From positions 1 to 36,579 of the forward strand of contig MPMQ01000031.1 of the NCBI GenBank assembly GCA_002238585.1: DNA of 36,579 nt, read 5' to 3'. The notes under the pieces are model-generated. The model searched no databases, had not been told where the DNA came from, and worked only from the letters and a program-made list of their open reading frames with translations. The DNA comes from Kistimonas sp. bin40 (GTDB lineage Bacteria; Pseudomonadota; Gammaproteobacteria; Pseudomonadales; Endozoicomonadaceae). A program made the position numbers and the translations under genes. Positions 1-9,600 of the stretch are shown one piece after another; the stretch's first letter is position 1; the number at the start of each line of letters is the position of its first letter.

Positions 1-1
1 C

Positions 2-430
2 AATTCACGCAAATACAAACAAGAAATACGTATGGACAATTTTTCTGAGCTGGCGGTGGACGTTGGCAAAAACAAAGATTTCTACTTGACTTCCGATGAC
101 AGACAAGTGGGTCGTTATGCATTGGAGTTTTTGCGCGAGCATGTTGGCGATTTGAGCAGAGGGTATCGTATCCCTGAAACCATTAAAAATCGCAGTCAAC
201 TCTGGTTGTCTTTCAAAGGAGCTTGTGGACCACTGCACCAGGATGTGATCAATAATATGTCGGCGCAGGTTAACAGCATGAAAGGATTGATTCCGATCTA
301 TTTCATTCAGGAGCAGTACTTGTGTGACAACCCACGTGAGCAGCGCGATACATTTCCTATGGGGTTGATCCAAATATTTTATAAAGATGGAAATTATAAC
401 CTCTATCGAGGTGGCGATCGATTTATGTGA
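2..430 (+). CDS. C-terminal part of an uncharacterised protein (5' end outside window)
   Basis: The reading frame is open from base 2 to a TGA at 428-430, so this is probably the tail of a longer protein. An ATG at 32 exists, but only a weak purine run (AAGAAA) precedes it, so I do not treat it as the certain start. The visible 130-140 residues are soluble, mixed charged and aromatic, with no membrane segment or signal peptide. The end has an aromatic-rich stretch (GLIQIFYKDGNYNLYRGG) that would suit a beta-hairpin. I do not recognise the family. Local DNA is AT-rich like the following small genes and unlike the Wadjet operon. Confidence 0.55.
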   Translation, partial: NSRKYKQEIRMDNFSELAVDVGKNKDFYLTSDDRQVGRYALEFLREHVGDLSRGYRIPETIKNRSQLWLSFKGACGPLHQDVINNMSAQVNSMKGLIPIYFIQEQYLCDNPREQRDTFPMGLIQIFYKDGNYNLYRGGDRFM

Positions 431-606
431 AGTGCTTCCTATTCCTGTCGATTGCTGCTGCAGCCTGGGAGGGTTGACATTTCGATTATTGTTGGCTTTG
501 CGAATTCCTCTTTGGAGGAGTTTTTGAGAGTTTGCCTAAGCAGCAATTTCGGTTTTGGAATTGTTGTTGTTTATGCCATGATTTATATGATTGAAGGGAA
601 TGCTTC

Positions 607-876
607 ATGCCCAAAAAAATGGAATATATTGTGCATTTGTCTACATCTATTATTTTTCTTCTTCTTGCCCTTATGTTTCTTAATTTGGATGTTGGCACGA
701 TAAACCTAGGTGGAGCTCATGCTGGAGCTCATGGTGGAGCAGGGCTTCTTATTTTGCTGGCAATTATAATTTTTGCGGTCTTCCCTGAGCCTTTCGGAAA
801 ATATTTTGCTGTTGTTGGCTGCGTGCTGATAAGTGCTTATGCATTGCGTCTAGCGCGAAGAATTAAACGGGATTGA
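607..876 (+). CDS. Small hydrophobic membrane protein, copy 1
   Basis: The product is 89 residues. It starts at an ATG preceded by a good ribosome binding site (GAAGGGA, about 8-9 bases upstream). Three hydrophobic stretches are visible: residues about 8-30, about 47-60 and about 65-80, with the motif PEPFGKYF between the last two and a basic tail (RLARRIKRD) that by the positive-inside rule should lie in the cytoplasm. A Gly/Ala/His-rich linker (GGAHAGAHGGAG) separates the first two segments. No family recognised. It has a tandem paralogue 380 bp downstream. Small duplicated membrane proteins can be immunity or phage-exclusion factors, but nothing here proves that. Confidence 0.72.
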   Translation: MPKKMEYIVHLSTSIIFLLLALMFLNLDVGTINLGGAHAGAHGGAGLLILLAIIIFAVFPEPFGKYFAVVGCVLISAYALRLARRIKRD

Positions 877-881
877 ATGGA

Positions 882-914
882 TGTCAAGTCCGCGTAATTG
901 TCCGGGACCTGACA
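882..914. repeat. Imperfect inverted repeat between the duplicated genes (REP-like)
   Basis: Arms TGTCAAGTCC (882-891) and GGACCTGACA (905-914) are inverted repeats matching at 9 of 10 positions, with a 13-base centre. The sequence resembles short palindromic elements seen between bacterial genes, and it sits precisely at the joint of the tandem duplication. It is absent after the second copy. Confidence 0.55.
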
Positions 915-986
915 CCCAAGTAGCAATTTCGGTTTTGGAATTATTGTTGTTTATGCCATGATTTATATGATTGAAGGGAATGCTTC

Positions 987-1241
987 ATGCCAAAAAAAAT
1001 GGAATATATTGTGCATTTGTCTACATCTATTATGTTTCTTGTTCTTGCCCTTACGTATCTTAATTTGGATGTTGGAACGACGAAACCAGGTGGAGCTGGT
1101 GCTTTAGGACTTCTTATTTTTATGACATCCGTAGTGTATGGGGTGCTTCCTGAGCCTTTCGGAAAATATTTTGTTTCTTTTGGCTGCGTGCTGATAAGTG
1201 CTTATGCATTGCGTCGAGCACGAAGAATTAAAAGGGATTGA
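987..1241 (+). CDS. Small hydrophobic membrane protein, copy 2
   Basis: The product is 84 residues, a paralogue of the gene at 607. The first 15 residues are identical (MPKKMEYIVHLSTSI), the PEPFGKYF motif is shared, and the C-terminus (SAYALRRARRIKRD) is nearly identical. The linker is five residues shorter and lacks the His/Ala repeat. Three hydrophobic segments are again predicted by eye. The start has the same GAAGGGA ribosome binding site. Retained reading frame and conserved ends after visible divergence suggest both copies are or were functional. Confidence 0.72.
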   Translation: MPKKMEYIVHLSTSIMFLVLALTYLNLDVGTTKPGGAGALGLLIFMTSVVYGVLPEPFGKYFVSFGCVLISAYALRRARRIKRD

Positions 1242-1254
1242 ATGGAAGTTGCAT

Positions 1255-1392
1255 ATGTCTGAAATTTTTTTAGATAAGTATTCATGTGATCTTGGTGCTA
1301 AAGCCATGAATCAGGTTTTGCGTGAGCATGATGAAACTTTTTATGAAGGGGAGCCCGAGAGAATTTGGACATACTTTGCTGCTAAAGTTTGA
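1255..1392 (+). CDS. Very small hypothetical protein
   Basis: The predicted product is 45 residues, starting MSEIFLDKY and ending AAKV, soluble, acidic and aromatic. The frame is open further upstream to an ATG at 1198, but that would overlap the end of the membrane protein gene and add sequence that is just its shadow, so the ATG at 1255 is preferred. The ribosome binding site is weak (GGAAG about 9 bases upstream). It could be a real small gene cotranscribed with its neighbours or a gene remnant. Confidence 0.4.
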   Translation: MSEIFLDKYSCDLGAKAMNQVLREHDETFYEGEPERIWTYFAAKV

Positions 1393-1419
1393 GATTTTGC
1401 AAGAAATAGTTGGAGTTCT

Positions 1420-1617
1420 ATGACACAAGCAGAAAAGGTTTCTGCGGTCTCAGGAGCTGTCGCCACGCTAGCCCAATTTGGGATGTCCAGGGTGCCTCTA
1501 TTAAGCTCTGTGGTATTGCCTGCAGTGATTACGTATTACATGGCATCTTCTACAAATGTTATAGACCAAGTACAGAATAGGCGTTCAAGTTCGCCAGAAT
1601 ACGCAGCTGAGAATTGA
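1420..1617 (+). CDS. Small hypothetical protein with one hydrophobic segment
   Basis: The product is 65 residues. The middle (about residues 8-45) is weakly hydrophobic and rich in Val, Ala, Ser and Leu (SRVPLLSSVVLPAVITYY), followed by a polar tail (QNRRSSSPEYAAEN). It may be membrane-associated. The start ATG follows GGAG (1410-1413) at a plausible spacing. It is the last rightward gene before the convergent defence operon, about 80 bp away. No family recognised. Confidence 0.5.
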   Translation: MTQAEKVSAVSGAVATLAQFGMSRVPLLSSVVLPAVITYYMASSTNVIDQVQNRRSSSPEYAAEN

Positions 1618-1697
1618 AAAATGCCGAATTCCTTCCAATACCTTTCATAAGGTTTCTGCTGGTTTGAAATCTTGGAGGGTTTTCGGCTTGCCACTGG

Positions 1698-3008
1698 TTA
1701 TACCTGTATTCCTGATTCTGCCTTCTGATAGCTCTCCGGCTTCGACAGTTGAATAATCTTGTTTTCGTCCACAGCCTTTTTCAGCCAAGCATTGAGCTGT
1801 GTTTTGTTCACATTCAGGGTCTCGGCAAGTTTCTCGACTGTGGTTGGGTTATCCAGTTGATTCAAAATGATCGGTAAAACGGCCTGATATATTGACGTCG
1901 GGCAATCGGGTTTTTGGGCTTCGGCCTTGACGACTGGCTCCGGTGCAGCGATTACAGTTTTTTCTTCCATAAGCTCGGTGGTCAGTAGCGGCTCTTCGGC
2001 AGCAACCGTCTCCCGGGCGGCCTGAAAACCAAAAAGGCCCGAATGCTGTTTGGCCCGGTTGTCCCGAGCGTCAACTGCCAAGTCATGCAGCAGTTGTCTG
2101 AAATTGCTGCGATCAATTGAGTCGGGCCATGCTATGGCACCCAGATCCAGCAATGGACTGTTTCCCTGAGGCACATCATCTCCAGTTCGAACAAAGACGG
2201 GAACTGCGTTTTTCCGCTTGAGTTCTTCTTCAGCACCAGCCCATGTGCCGCCTTTTTTGTGCTCTGCGCTGACGACCAGACCATAATCCGACATCGCATA
2301 GATGAGCTTGTTTCTTCCCATGGCTGCTCCCACGGTGAAGCGGGCATGGGGGTGATAGGGAGAGAGCAGCAACAGACGTCCATCGGCAATCGCATGGTGG
2401 GCGCTACGTTCTACGCTTTTCTTCAAGAGGTTTTCGGCAAGGATTCCAATGGTCACGCCACCAGCCTCAAGGGCGGCTGTCATGGAAATCTGGTCTACAC
2501 CCCGAGCACCTCCCGATACAACCGGCATGTGATTATTGGCACAGAACTCTGCTACCTGACGGGTGAAGGATTCACCGGTCTGATCCACATTCCGTGAGCC
2601 GACAATGCCGAGTCCGCCACCCTTTAGCAGGGATCGATTGCCTGCGCCAAACAACAATGGGGGCGACTTATCTTTAAGATGCTTTTTATAGCGAGCTGGG
2701 TAATCTGTATCGCTTCGGCTGATAATCCAGATGCCATTGCGCTCCCATTCTTCCACCGCGAAGCCAAGCTGCACGCCACGACCCAGCAGTGATTCCAACC
2801 GTTGTTTATCAATATCCGAGCCTATGGAGGCTTCGGTAATATTTTCTTGTTGTAGCAGGTCACCGGGGCGCATTTTCACCTCGATAAGCCAGCGAACAAG
2901 CGATGAGTATTCTGTCAACGACAGCGGCTTTTCGGAATGATCTTTTCCGAAAACACCGCAGAGCAGAATTATCGCTTTTGTATCTTCTGTTAAACAATCG
3001 CTCATCAT
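1698..3008 (-). CDS. DprA/Smf-family DNA-processing-like protein (ShosA-like antitoxin candidate)
   Basis: The product is about 436 residues from the ATG at 3008. The frame extends upstream, but the upstream stop of the RecQ gene overlaps this ATG by one base (TGATG), and AAGGA sits just upstream, so translational coupling supports this start. The DprA Rossmann-type core is clear: GLGIVGSRNVDQTGESF, then VVSGGARGVDQ, then the TIGIL strand and a VGAAMGRNKLIYAMSD segment. The C-terminus has a winged-helix-like stretch (VEKLAETLNVNKTQLNAWL), also typical of DprA. DprA normally binds ssDNA and loads RecA in transformation. However, DprA-like proteins paired with phosphoribosyltransferases form the ShosTA toxin-antitoxin defence system, and the upstream partner here carries such a domain. 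I infer a regulator or antitoxin role rather than competence. Confidence 0.85.
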   Translation of the reverse strand: MMSDCLTEDTKAIILLCGVFGKDHSEKPLSLTEYSSLVRWLIEVKMRPGDLLQQENITEASIGSDIDKQRLESLLGRGVQLGFAVEEWERNGIWIISRSDTDYPARYKKHLKDKSPPLLFGAGNRSLLKGGGLGIVGSRNVDQTGESFTRQVAEFCANNHMPVVSGGARGVDQISMTAALEAGGVTIGILAENLLKKSVERSAHHAIADGRLLLLSPYHPHARFTVGAAMGRNKLIYAMSDYGLVVSAEHKKGGTWAGAEEELKRKNAVPVFVRTGDDVPQGNSPLLDLGAIAWPDSIDRSNFRQLLHDLAVDARDNRAKQHSGLFGFQAARETVAAEEPLLTTELMEEKTVIAAPEPVVKAEAQKPDCPTSIYQAVLPIILNQLDNPTTVEKLAETLNVNKTQLNAWLKKAVDENKIIQLSKPESYQKAESGIQV

Positions 3009-5116
3009 CAATCCATCCTTGGCGAGTTCAAGGCTAATGCCATTGGATATACTTTGGTGCAACCCACTTGCCGCAACAAGGCCGATGCCACGGTGAAAGT
3101 CCATCCGGAATCGATCATGTCATCGACTAACAGGCACGGCTGATAGTCTTTGGGTTCCAGGTTTACATTGAATACACCATCCAGATTTCTGACCTGCTGG
3201 AAGCTGTTTTCCATAAATTTTTGCTGCCTATTGGTGCATGTTTTTTCAATGCATGGCACAAAGGGCAAGCTGAGTGCGGTTGCCAACCTTGCTGTAAAAT
3301 CGGGCACCAGTTCAGGTTGATTCAGTGATGGGATGTATGTCACCCATTGCGGAGCCGGATCAGGAGACCATGCTTGCAGCATCTCGACACAGGCCGCTAC
3401 CAGTTCGTCGCCAAATCGATTGGTCTGGCATTTACCATGCGCCACAAGCTGTCCCCAACCGGCATCGCGCCAAAGACTTAATGCACGGCCTTCCTCTGCC
3501 AGTTGTTCCGGAGGAATTCGAGATCCGCTTAATGGGGATTGAGTAAACATATTTTTGGCTGGCCACTGCTTTCTTGGCGAAAGTCGCTGATAAGTTCCAC
3601 GAAGGAACAGACCGGCCCGGTTGGCCAAATCGTTGTCATAGGTTTCATCCAACAGCAACCTGGGGTTGCAGTTTCGGCATTGCCCGCAGGCTGCTGGCGA
3701 CGGATCGTCCAGAGCAGCCTGTAAATAGGCCATCAGACAGTCAGCGTGTTCCATATAATCACGCATCTGTTGTTGCTCTGTCCGCCGTATATCGGTGATG
3801 GCATCGACGTATGCCTGATCAACCTGATAAGCAGCAGCGGTTGCTGTCACCTGCCATTTTGTTCCGATCTTTGTAATCGGCGATGGAGATTCGGCGGTCA
3901 TAAATTTAATGGCTTTGTCGATCTGATTCTTGCGAAGATTTAAAACATGTTGCATTTCCGGTACGGAAAGTCCGTTATTGGATTCATTCAGCGCCCTGAG
4001 AATTTCAGAAATATGCTGCTGGGGCGGGAAAGCATTGCGTATGAAGAAATCGGCAATACGGTCATCCTCTTCGCCACAGAGCAAAATGCCATAAGCTTCA
4101 TTGACAGCGCGACCCGCTCGGCCAACCTGCTGATAATAATGAACCACTGATGCCGGTCGTTGAAAGTGAATGACAAAGCCAAGGTCCGGTTTATCAAAGC
4201 CCATCCCAAGGGCGACAGTCGCTACCAGTACTTTGATTCTGTTATTCAGAAGTTGTTGTTCCAGTTCCTCTTTGACTGAGCTTCCATCTCCACGATCGGA
4301 TATGTCCGCATGATAAGCCTTGGCATCAATATTGTTGATCCGGAGCCAGTCAGTTACCCGTTCGGCATCGCGCTGGGTCAGCGTATAAATAATTCCGCTT
4401 CCGGGGAGAGTTGGAATGATTTGCGCCAGCCATGCCATCCGGGCTGCGGGGCTGGGCATATTGATATTCTGGAGTTTCAGGCTCTTGCGAACCAAGGCCC
4501 CCCTTTGGAGAACAATATTCTGACCAAGCTGCGATTTAACATCGTTTACAACCCGGTCATTTGCAGTAGCCGTGGTTGCCAAAACAGGCACGTTGGATGG
4601 AATAGCCTGCAGAACGCGCACAATCCGGCGATAATCTGGTCGAAAATCATGCCCCCAGTCAGATATACAATGGGCTTCATCGATAACAAATAACCCAATA
4701 TTGTTGCCCATACTGGCCAGAACGTTCTGACGGAAATCGTCATTTGCCAATCGTTCCGGTGAGATTAAAAGGACATCCACCTGATTCGACGCCAACTCAC
4801 TCTGGATCTGTTCCCATTCCTCATTGTTGGTGCTGTTGATGGTGCGGCCTGTTATGCCAATGCGTTGTGCGGCCTCGAGCTGATTCCGCATTAACGACAG
4901 CAAGGGAGATATCAGAAGCGTTGGACCAGCACCTTGGTCGCGTAATAGTTTTGTGGCGAGGAAATAGACCATGCTTTTCCCCCAGCCAGTGCGCTGCACA
5001 ACAAGAACCCGGTTTCGATTTAAAAGCTGCTCAATGCTTTCCCATTGGCCGTCACGAAAAGAAGCGACTGGATTATTCAGTGCCTTTCTCATGTATGCTT
5101 CGGCTTGCTGTCTCAT
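3008..5116 (-). CDS. RecQ-family DNA helicase fused to a C-terminal phosphoribosyltransferase domain
   Basis: The product is 702 residues. Helicase part: Walker A QRTGWGKS (residues 41-48), ISPLLSLMRNQ, DEAH box VIDEAHCISDWGHDFRPDYR (about 143-162, the RecQ-type aromatic loop), TTATA, motif VGRAGRA, then a cysteine cluster CGQCRNCNP near residue 480 that fits the RecQ zinc-binding region. The end (about 600-702) carries the phosphoribosyltransferase signature LLVDDMIDSGWT near 660-672, as in ComF/orotate PRTases. RecQ HRDC is not evident, so the PRTase takes its place. The ATG at 5116 follows GGAATTGAG, and a nearby upstream ATG is closed by a stop. The gene is coupled to the DprA-like gene by a one-base overlap. 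The PRTase+DprA combination matches ShosTA, with the toxin-like domain here fused to a helicase. The functional call is inferred. Confidence 0.88.
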   Translation of the reverse strand: MRQQAEAYMRKALNNPVASFRDGQWESIEQLLNRNRVLVVQRTGWGKSMVYFLATKLLRDQGAGPTLLISPLLSLMRNQLEAAQRIGITGRTINSTNNEEWEQIQSELASNQVDVLLISPERLANDDFRQNVLASMGNNIGLFVIDEAHCISDWGHDFRPDYRRIVRVLQAIPSNVPVLATTATANDRVVNDVKSQLGQNIVLQRGALVRKSLKLQNINMPSPAARMAWLAQIIPTLPGSGIIYTLTQRDAERVTDWLRINNIDAKAYHADISDRGDGSSVKEELEQQLLNNRIKVLVATVALGMGFDKPDLGFVIHFQRPASVVHYYQQVGRAGRAVNEAYGILLCGEEDDRIADFFIRNAFPPQQHISEILRALNESNNGLSVPEMQHVLNLRKNQIDKAIKFMTAESPSPITKIGTKWQVTATAAAYQVDQAYVDAITDIRRTEQQQMRDYMEHADCLMAYLQAALDDPSPAACGQCRNCNPRLLLDETYDNDLANRAGLFLRGTYQRLSPRKQWPAKNMFTQSPLSGSRIPPEQLAEEGRALSLWRDAGWGQLVAHGKCQTNRFGDELVAACVEMLQAWSPDPAPQWVTYIPSLNQPELVPDFTARLATALSLPFVPCIEKTCTNRQQKFMENSFQQVRNLDGVFNVNLEPKDYQPCLLVDDMIDSGWTFTVASALLRQVGCTKVYPMALALNSPRMD

Positions 5117-5466
5117 GCTCGCATCTCAATTCCAGCTTCAGCTATGTTAACGCCAGCCCTTTATGTCTCAAAATCACCAAGTCAAGATGTCCCCTCGATT
5201 AACCTGGCCGATACCTGTGGTGACCAAACAACAGGGAAGCGGCCATGATCAACCGAAAGGGCTGGATGATGATATAGGAAATGCGCAGCCGTGGCTGCCA
5301 TATCAAGGATATTGCCAACAAATTGGATTGCTGTGCCAAAACCGTCAGCCGGCCCCTCAAACACCAGAAATGATCATGGCTTTGAATGGGGCTGTCTTCC
5401 CTGGAATCGGTGGCCGTGTGGGTTGCCGGGTGGCGGACACCCTGGCCTGCGAGGATCCGGGTTCGG
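5117..5466. other. 350-bp gap without a recognisable gene
   Basis: This lies between the RecQ-PRTase start and the jetD stop. It must hold the promoter for the leftward recQ-dprA pair. A weak candidate on the minus strand is TTGAGA, 16 bases, TAACAT, close to the recQ start, but it is far from consensus. Several overlapping open frames exist on both strands, none with a ribosome binding site or a family resemblance that I can defend. The sequence may be the wreck of an older gene. Confidence 0.35.
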
Positions 5467-6678
5467 TCATATCGTCTGCTGCAATCTCTTCCAGGCGATA
5501 TCCCAGGCGATCCGTTCCTGCTCCAGACGGACATTCTGCCCCCAGGCATTGCGTTTGATGGCCTGATACACCGTCTGCTCAAGATCCGTCAGCAGGGGCA
5601 ATGTTTCCGCAGTATGCTGGTCCTTCTCTTCCACCCATAATTCCTGATGCCTGTGAAGCGTGCCTTCGTCCATCAAGAGGGATGTCAGCCCAGGCAGATG
5701 GCTTCTGGCGCGATTGAGAATCGCAAAGCCATGCGTGTCCAAATCTCCCCAGTAGACGCAGTGGGCCCTGGTGACCCAGGGCAGACGGCCCAGCACGTCG
5801 ACCCCATAACCCAGCTGCATAATGACAACCGAACCCGATAGATCATCAAAAGCGAGACCGGTCTGCAGGTTCTCGACAATGAATACTTTACTGACAGGCA
5901 GATCAAGCGCAGCCAACTGTTCCCAGGGTGCTGATATATCGTTCAGACCGCCAACCCGCCGCCTCAGGCTCTCGTCCAGAATGCGCAGACGGATGCGTTG
6001 TGGTGGTGCCTTGAGTCCGCAACGCCCATAAAAATCAGAAGTGGAGAAATCACCTTCGGTTATGGATCTGGCTTGCACCGCCTCAACAAGATCTGCCAGA
6101 AGCCCTTTGCGTTTTTCAAGCCACTTGCTGTCCAGACCACTTACGGGTAGCTGTCTGGGATACAGGTTGGAAGCCGGATTCTCCTTGAGCCAGGCGATCA
6201 TATCGGTAAGGCGTCGATAATCCCTCTCGCTGTAATCAGCGAGAATGGAAAAGTGACGAGGCAGCTTGTCGGAAAGCTGAGGCCAACACCCGACAAGATT
6301 CCTGTATCGCTGTTGGGCTCGATCCCATCGCTCTGTCTCCCCAATCCATTGTGCAACGTCGCCGGGGTCAGACAGCAGCAGTTTCTCGGGAACAGGCTGT
6401 GTTCCCAGCTTGCGCCAACGCCTTTCGCTCCAGGAAAGTGATCCCACACCACTCCAGGATTGCCAGGCTGCTACCCAGGCACGGACATCTTCAACCTGCC
6501 TCAGCGCCTGGTTCTCGCTGGGAACAACCAGATTGACCTCCAATGGCCAGGCACTGTCTTCCAACTGCGCCAGTTCGCCGCTTGCTTCAAGCCACTTGCG
6601 ATGCCTGTTCCTGAAACGGCGCATCAACTCCTTTTGTACATCATCTGGAAACTTCAAGACGCGGCTCCTGATGTGCAT
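5467..6678 (-). CDS. jetD: Wadjet subunit JetD, Toprim-type nuclease (DUF3322/DUF2220)
   Basis: The product is 403 residues. JetD is the endonuclease of Wadjet, which cuts small circular DNA after the SMC-like JetABC motor has extruded it. The N-terminal half fits DUF3322 (WPLEVNLVVPSENQALRQ; YPRQLPVSGLDSKWLE). The C-terminal DUF2220 Toprim fold shows the catalytic glutamate in VFIVENLQTGLAF (about residue 268) and the acidic DxD in YWGDLDTHGF (about 309-318), so the active site looks intact. The ATG at 6678 overlaps the end of jetC by 38 bp. A later in-frame ATG at 6624 is possible but would remove part of the N-terminal domain. Last gene of the jetABCD operon. Confidence 0.93.
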   Translation of the reverse strand: MHIRSRVLKFPDDVQKELMRRFRNRHRKWLEASGELAQLEDSAWPLEVNLVVPSENQALRQVEDVRAWVAAWQSWSGVGSLSWSERRWRKLGTQPVPEKLLLSDPGDVAQWIGETERWDRAQQRYRNLVGCWPQLSDKLPRHFSILADYSERDYRRLTDMIAWLKENPASNLYPRQLPVSGLDSKWLEKRKGLLADLVEAVQARSITEGDFSTSDFYGRCGLKAPPQRIRLRILDESLRRRVGGLNDISAPWEQLAALDLPVSKVFIVENLQTGLAFDDLSGSVVIMQLGYGVDVLGRLPWVTRAHCVYWGDLDTHGFAILNRARSHLPGLTSLLMDEGTLHRHQELWVEEKDQHTAETLPLLTDLEQTVYQAIKRNAWGQNVRLEQERIAWDIAWKRLQQTI

Positions 6679-9600
6679 GAGCGGGCAGATTCAGACGCTG
6701 CTGCTCCGAATCGTATTCGATCATCAGCACACCAGAGACGCACCGGTCATGGATATCGATAAAGCATGCACCACCAATAAACGGTTCCAAAGTCATGACC
6801 GACTTCAGCGGTGTGGCGACAATCATCTGAAATCCGAAGTTCTTGAAGATATTCATCGCCAACGCGGTGAATTCGTTGTCGGCCTTGTCAAAGGCCTCAT
6901 CGAGCACCACCGGCGCATACATGGGAACGCCATGTTCATTGCCACCCAATTGGTAGCGCAGCGCTGCGGCCAGACAGGTCGTGGCCAGCTTCTGCCGTTG
7001 ACCACCCGACTTGCCGGAGCCACTGCGATAGACCTCCACCTCGACACCGCTCTCATCGGTCTCCTGGCCGATGAATTCCATGTGCTGTCGTACATCCAGC
7101 ACCGCCTGGCGCCAGCGCTTGTTCTCCGGCTCCTGGCTGGAAAGGCGTTCCACCAGACGACGCAATGCCAGGAAACGCGACTCCGCCAGCTCGCGGTCCT
7201 GGCTCCAGGCGTGGCTCAACGCCTGCTGGATCTCCTGTTTGAACGCGCGCACATCCGGCAGCTGGCGGTCGCTGGGGTCGATTTGCAGAAAGGTGGTCTG
7301 GTTTGTGCTCTGGTTGAAGGGCACCTGAGCCAGGCTGTCGTTGACCAGAGCCATGCGCTCCAGGATCTCCTTGCGCGCATCGTTCAGATAAGTCGAAAGC
7401 GCCGCCAGGTTCTGGTGACTCTGACTCTCCAGCAATGCAAAAAAGCGCTGTTCGTGGGCTGGAAGGCCATCGCTCTCCAGCCGGGTCAGCTTGGCGAAAA
7501 AATCCGATGCAGCAGCCAGGGTCGCATCCAGGCCTTCCGCTTCGGCAGGCCATTCGAAAATGAAGGCGTCGAACTGCTTTTCGATGAATCGGTCACACTT
7601 GCCCATCTCTTTGGTCAAGGCTTCCATCTTGTCGCGTATCGCTCTCTCCACAGAACGGATGAGCTTGTCCAGATTGTCCAACCGTACTGGTTCCGCGAGC
7701 CTGTCGAATCGCTCGTCCAATCCCTGCTGTTGTCGAGGCGTCAACGGAACAAGGGTTGGATCCTCCTGGAGGTTCTTCAAGGTCTTCTCGTGTTCATCGA
7801 CTTTGCCGACGACTTTCTCATAGTCGATACGCGTCTTGCGTAGCTCTTCATCGGCATCCTTGACGAGCTTCTGCTGCCGCTCGATTTGATCGGCTACATT
7901 CTTCAGTTCGGTGTTGCCTTCCAGAGCATCACGAATGCGGCGTTCCAGCTTGTCGATGCCCGTCAACAGCGGAACAACATCCACCTCTTGCCATTGCAGA
8001 TTGACCAGCGTCTGACAGTGGATTGCGCGTTTGGCCCGGGCACCTTCCCGGGCAGTAAGCGCCTTGATTCGTTCCTCCAGATCAGAGATTTTCCCTGCAA
8101 GCTCCTGGGCCTCTTTGCGGTAGAGCGCCAGCTTCTCACGGTTATCAAATCCAAGCACCCAGTTGCGACGATCACCAATGCTTCGCCGATCATCCTTCTC
8201 GTGGCGAGTCTTGCTGTGTTTGGTCTGTCCCTCGCGCGTCAAGGCCCGGTCTGCACGCCGGAAGGATTGAATGGAGTCGACGCAGGCGTAGTCGAACCGG
8301 CGACGCAGTTCCGTAGTCAGCCACTGAGCTTGATTGCACTCTTTGATATTGAGCTTGAGCACCATTGAATCGGTACCGACCGGTCGTGCTTGCTGAGGAT
8401 CTACCAGCCCCGTGCGGTAATAGACCAGTCGCTGCCCTAAATGGCGACTGTTGATGTGATGGGAAAGCGCGGAATAGTGACGTTCATCGACCAGCAGGGA
8501 GAGCGCAAAGCCATGCAGCACCCGCTCGATGGCTCCTTGCCACTGTGCCTCATCTGACTTGACCTCTATCAGCTCACCGATAAAGGGCAGCGCACTCTCA
8601 GATACACCGATGGAAGTGGCAATATCCTGGCGCAGATCCAACATGTGCGCGGGGATATTGGAGGGCTGCCGCTCCAGGGCTTTCACCTCGCCGGCAGTTT
8701 GTGTAAACGCCGTCTCGCTCTCCCTTTTCTGGATCACCAGCAGATCTCGCTGTGCGCGGATCTCGTTACTGCCAGTCTCCCAGCGTTCAAGCTCCTGACG
8801 CGCATCACCGACCCGCTCGGCAAAGGCTTGCGGCGAGTCCGGAAAGCTCCAGTCGAGTTGCCGGCAGGCTTGCCTGGCCTGTCCCTGCTTTCTCAAGCAC
8901 TGCTCGCGCTGCTGCTCCAGCGTAGACTTCTCTGCTTGCCAGGTCTCCACCTGATCGCCACCGACCTCCCTGTGCCGACGTTCCGACTCGCGCAGGGAAT
9001 CGTTGTGCTGGTTGAGCACTGCCTGTTTTCTGCTGATTTCCCCTTGCAAACCGTCAGCCTGAACATTCAGGCGCTCGATCTGTTCTTGCAGTAGATCAAT
9101 ACGACGATGCCCACCATAACTATCAATTCCGGTCAGAAGCTCGTTCAGGCTACTGCGTTCATTCAGCAGCGACTCGCGCTCCTGATGCTTCTTGCGTGCT
9201 GGAACCAGGGTCTCCACCTGTCGACGTGCGGTAACCACTGCCTGGTGCGCCGCATTGAGTTCATCGAACTCGCTGACCAGTCGATCGGCCACCTCGAAGG
9301 TCGCCGGTTTATCCAGCATGAAATCCCGCAGAAAGGTATTGAGGTCACCGAGGTTCTTGGCCGACTGGGTCTTGTGCAACAGGCGTAGCGCCATCTCGCT
9401 CTCGATACCGAGCAAGCGACGAAACCGTTCAGCGTAGGCGCTGAACTCACTGTGATGAAAGGCAGTTGCAAGTGTCTGTTTGAGCTTGCGCACATCCAGG
9501 TTGGACTGTCCGAACACCTCCAGCTCCTTGAGCTCGAAAGGTCGCTCGAAGATCATGAAATGGCGCTTCATATCGCCAGACCCGTTGGCACTCCCGCGCA

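Larger units (their letters stand above)
535..1250. repeat. Tandem duplication containing two small membrane-protein genes
   Basis: Bases from about 535 to 880 are repeated at about 915 to 1250 with an offset of exactly 380 bp over the upstream part (AGCAATTTCGG starts at 542 and again at 922). The copied unit includes about 65 bp of upstream sequence with the ribosome binding site and the whole small gene, ending shortly after the stop (GATTGAATGGA in both). The two copies differ by scattered substitutions and by a 15-bp length difference in a glycine/alanine-rich segment, so the duplication is not brand new. Confidence 0.9.

Noticed and set aside
1698-3104. Longer start for the DprA-like gene at 3104
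   Set aside because: It would overlap 97 bp of the RecQ-PRTase gene, whereas the TGATG overlap at 3008 gives a coupled start with a ribosome binding site.
6410-7843. 477-codon plus-strand open frame
   Set aside because: It lies opposite jetD/jetC, where GC-rich codon use leaves antisense frames open. No ribosome binding site or domain, and the jet genes are unmistakable.
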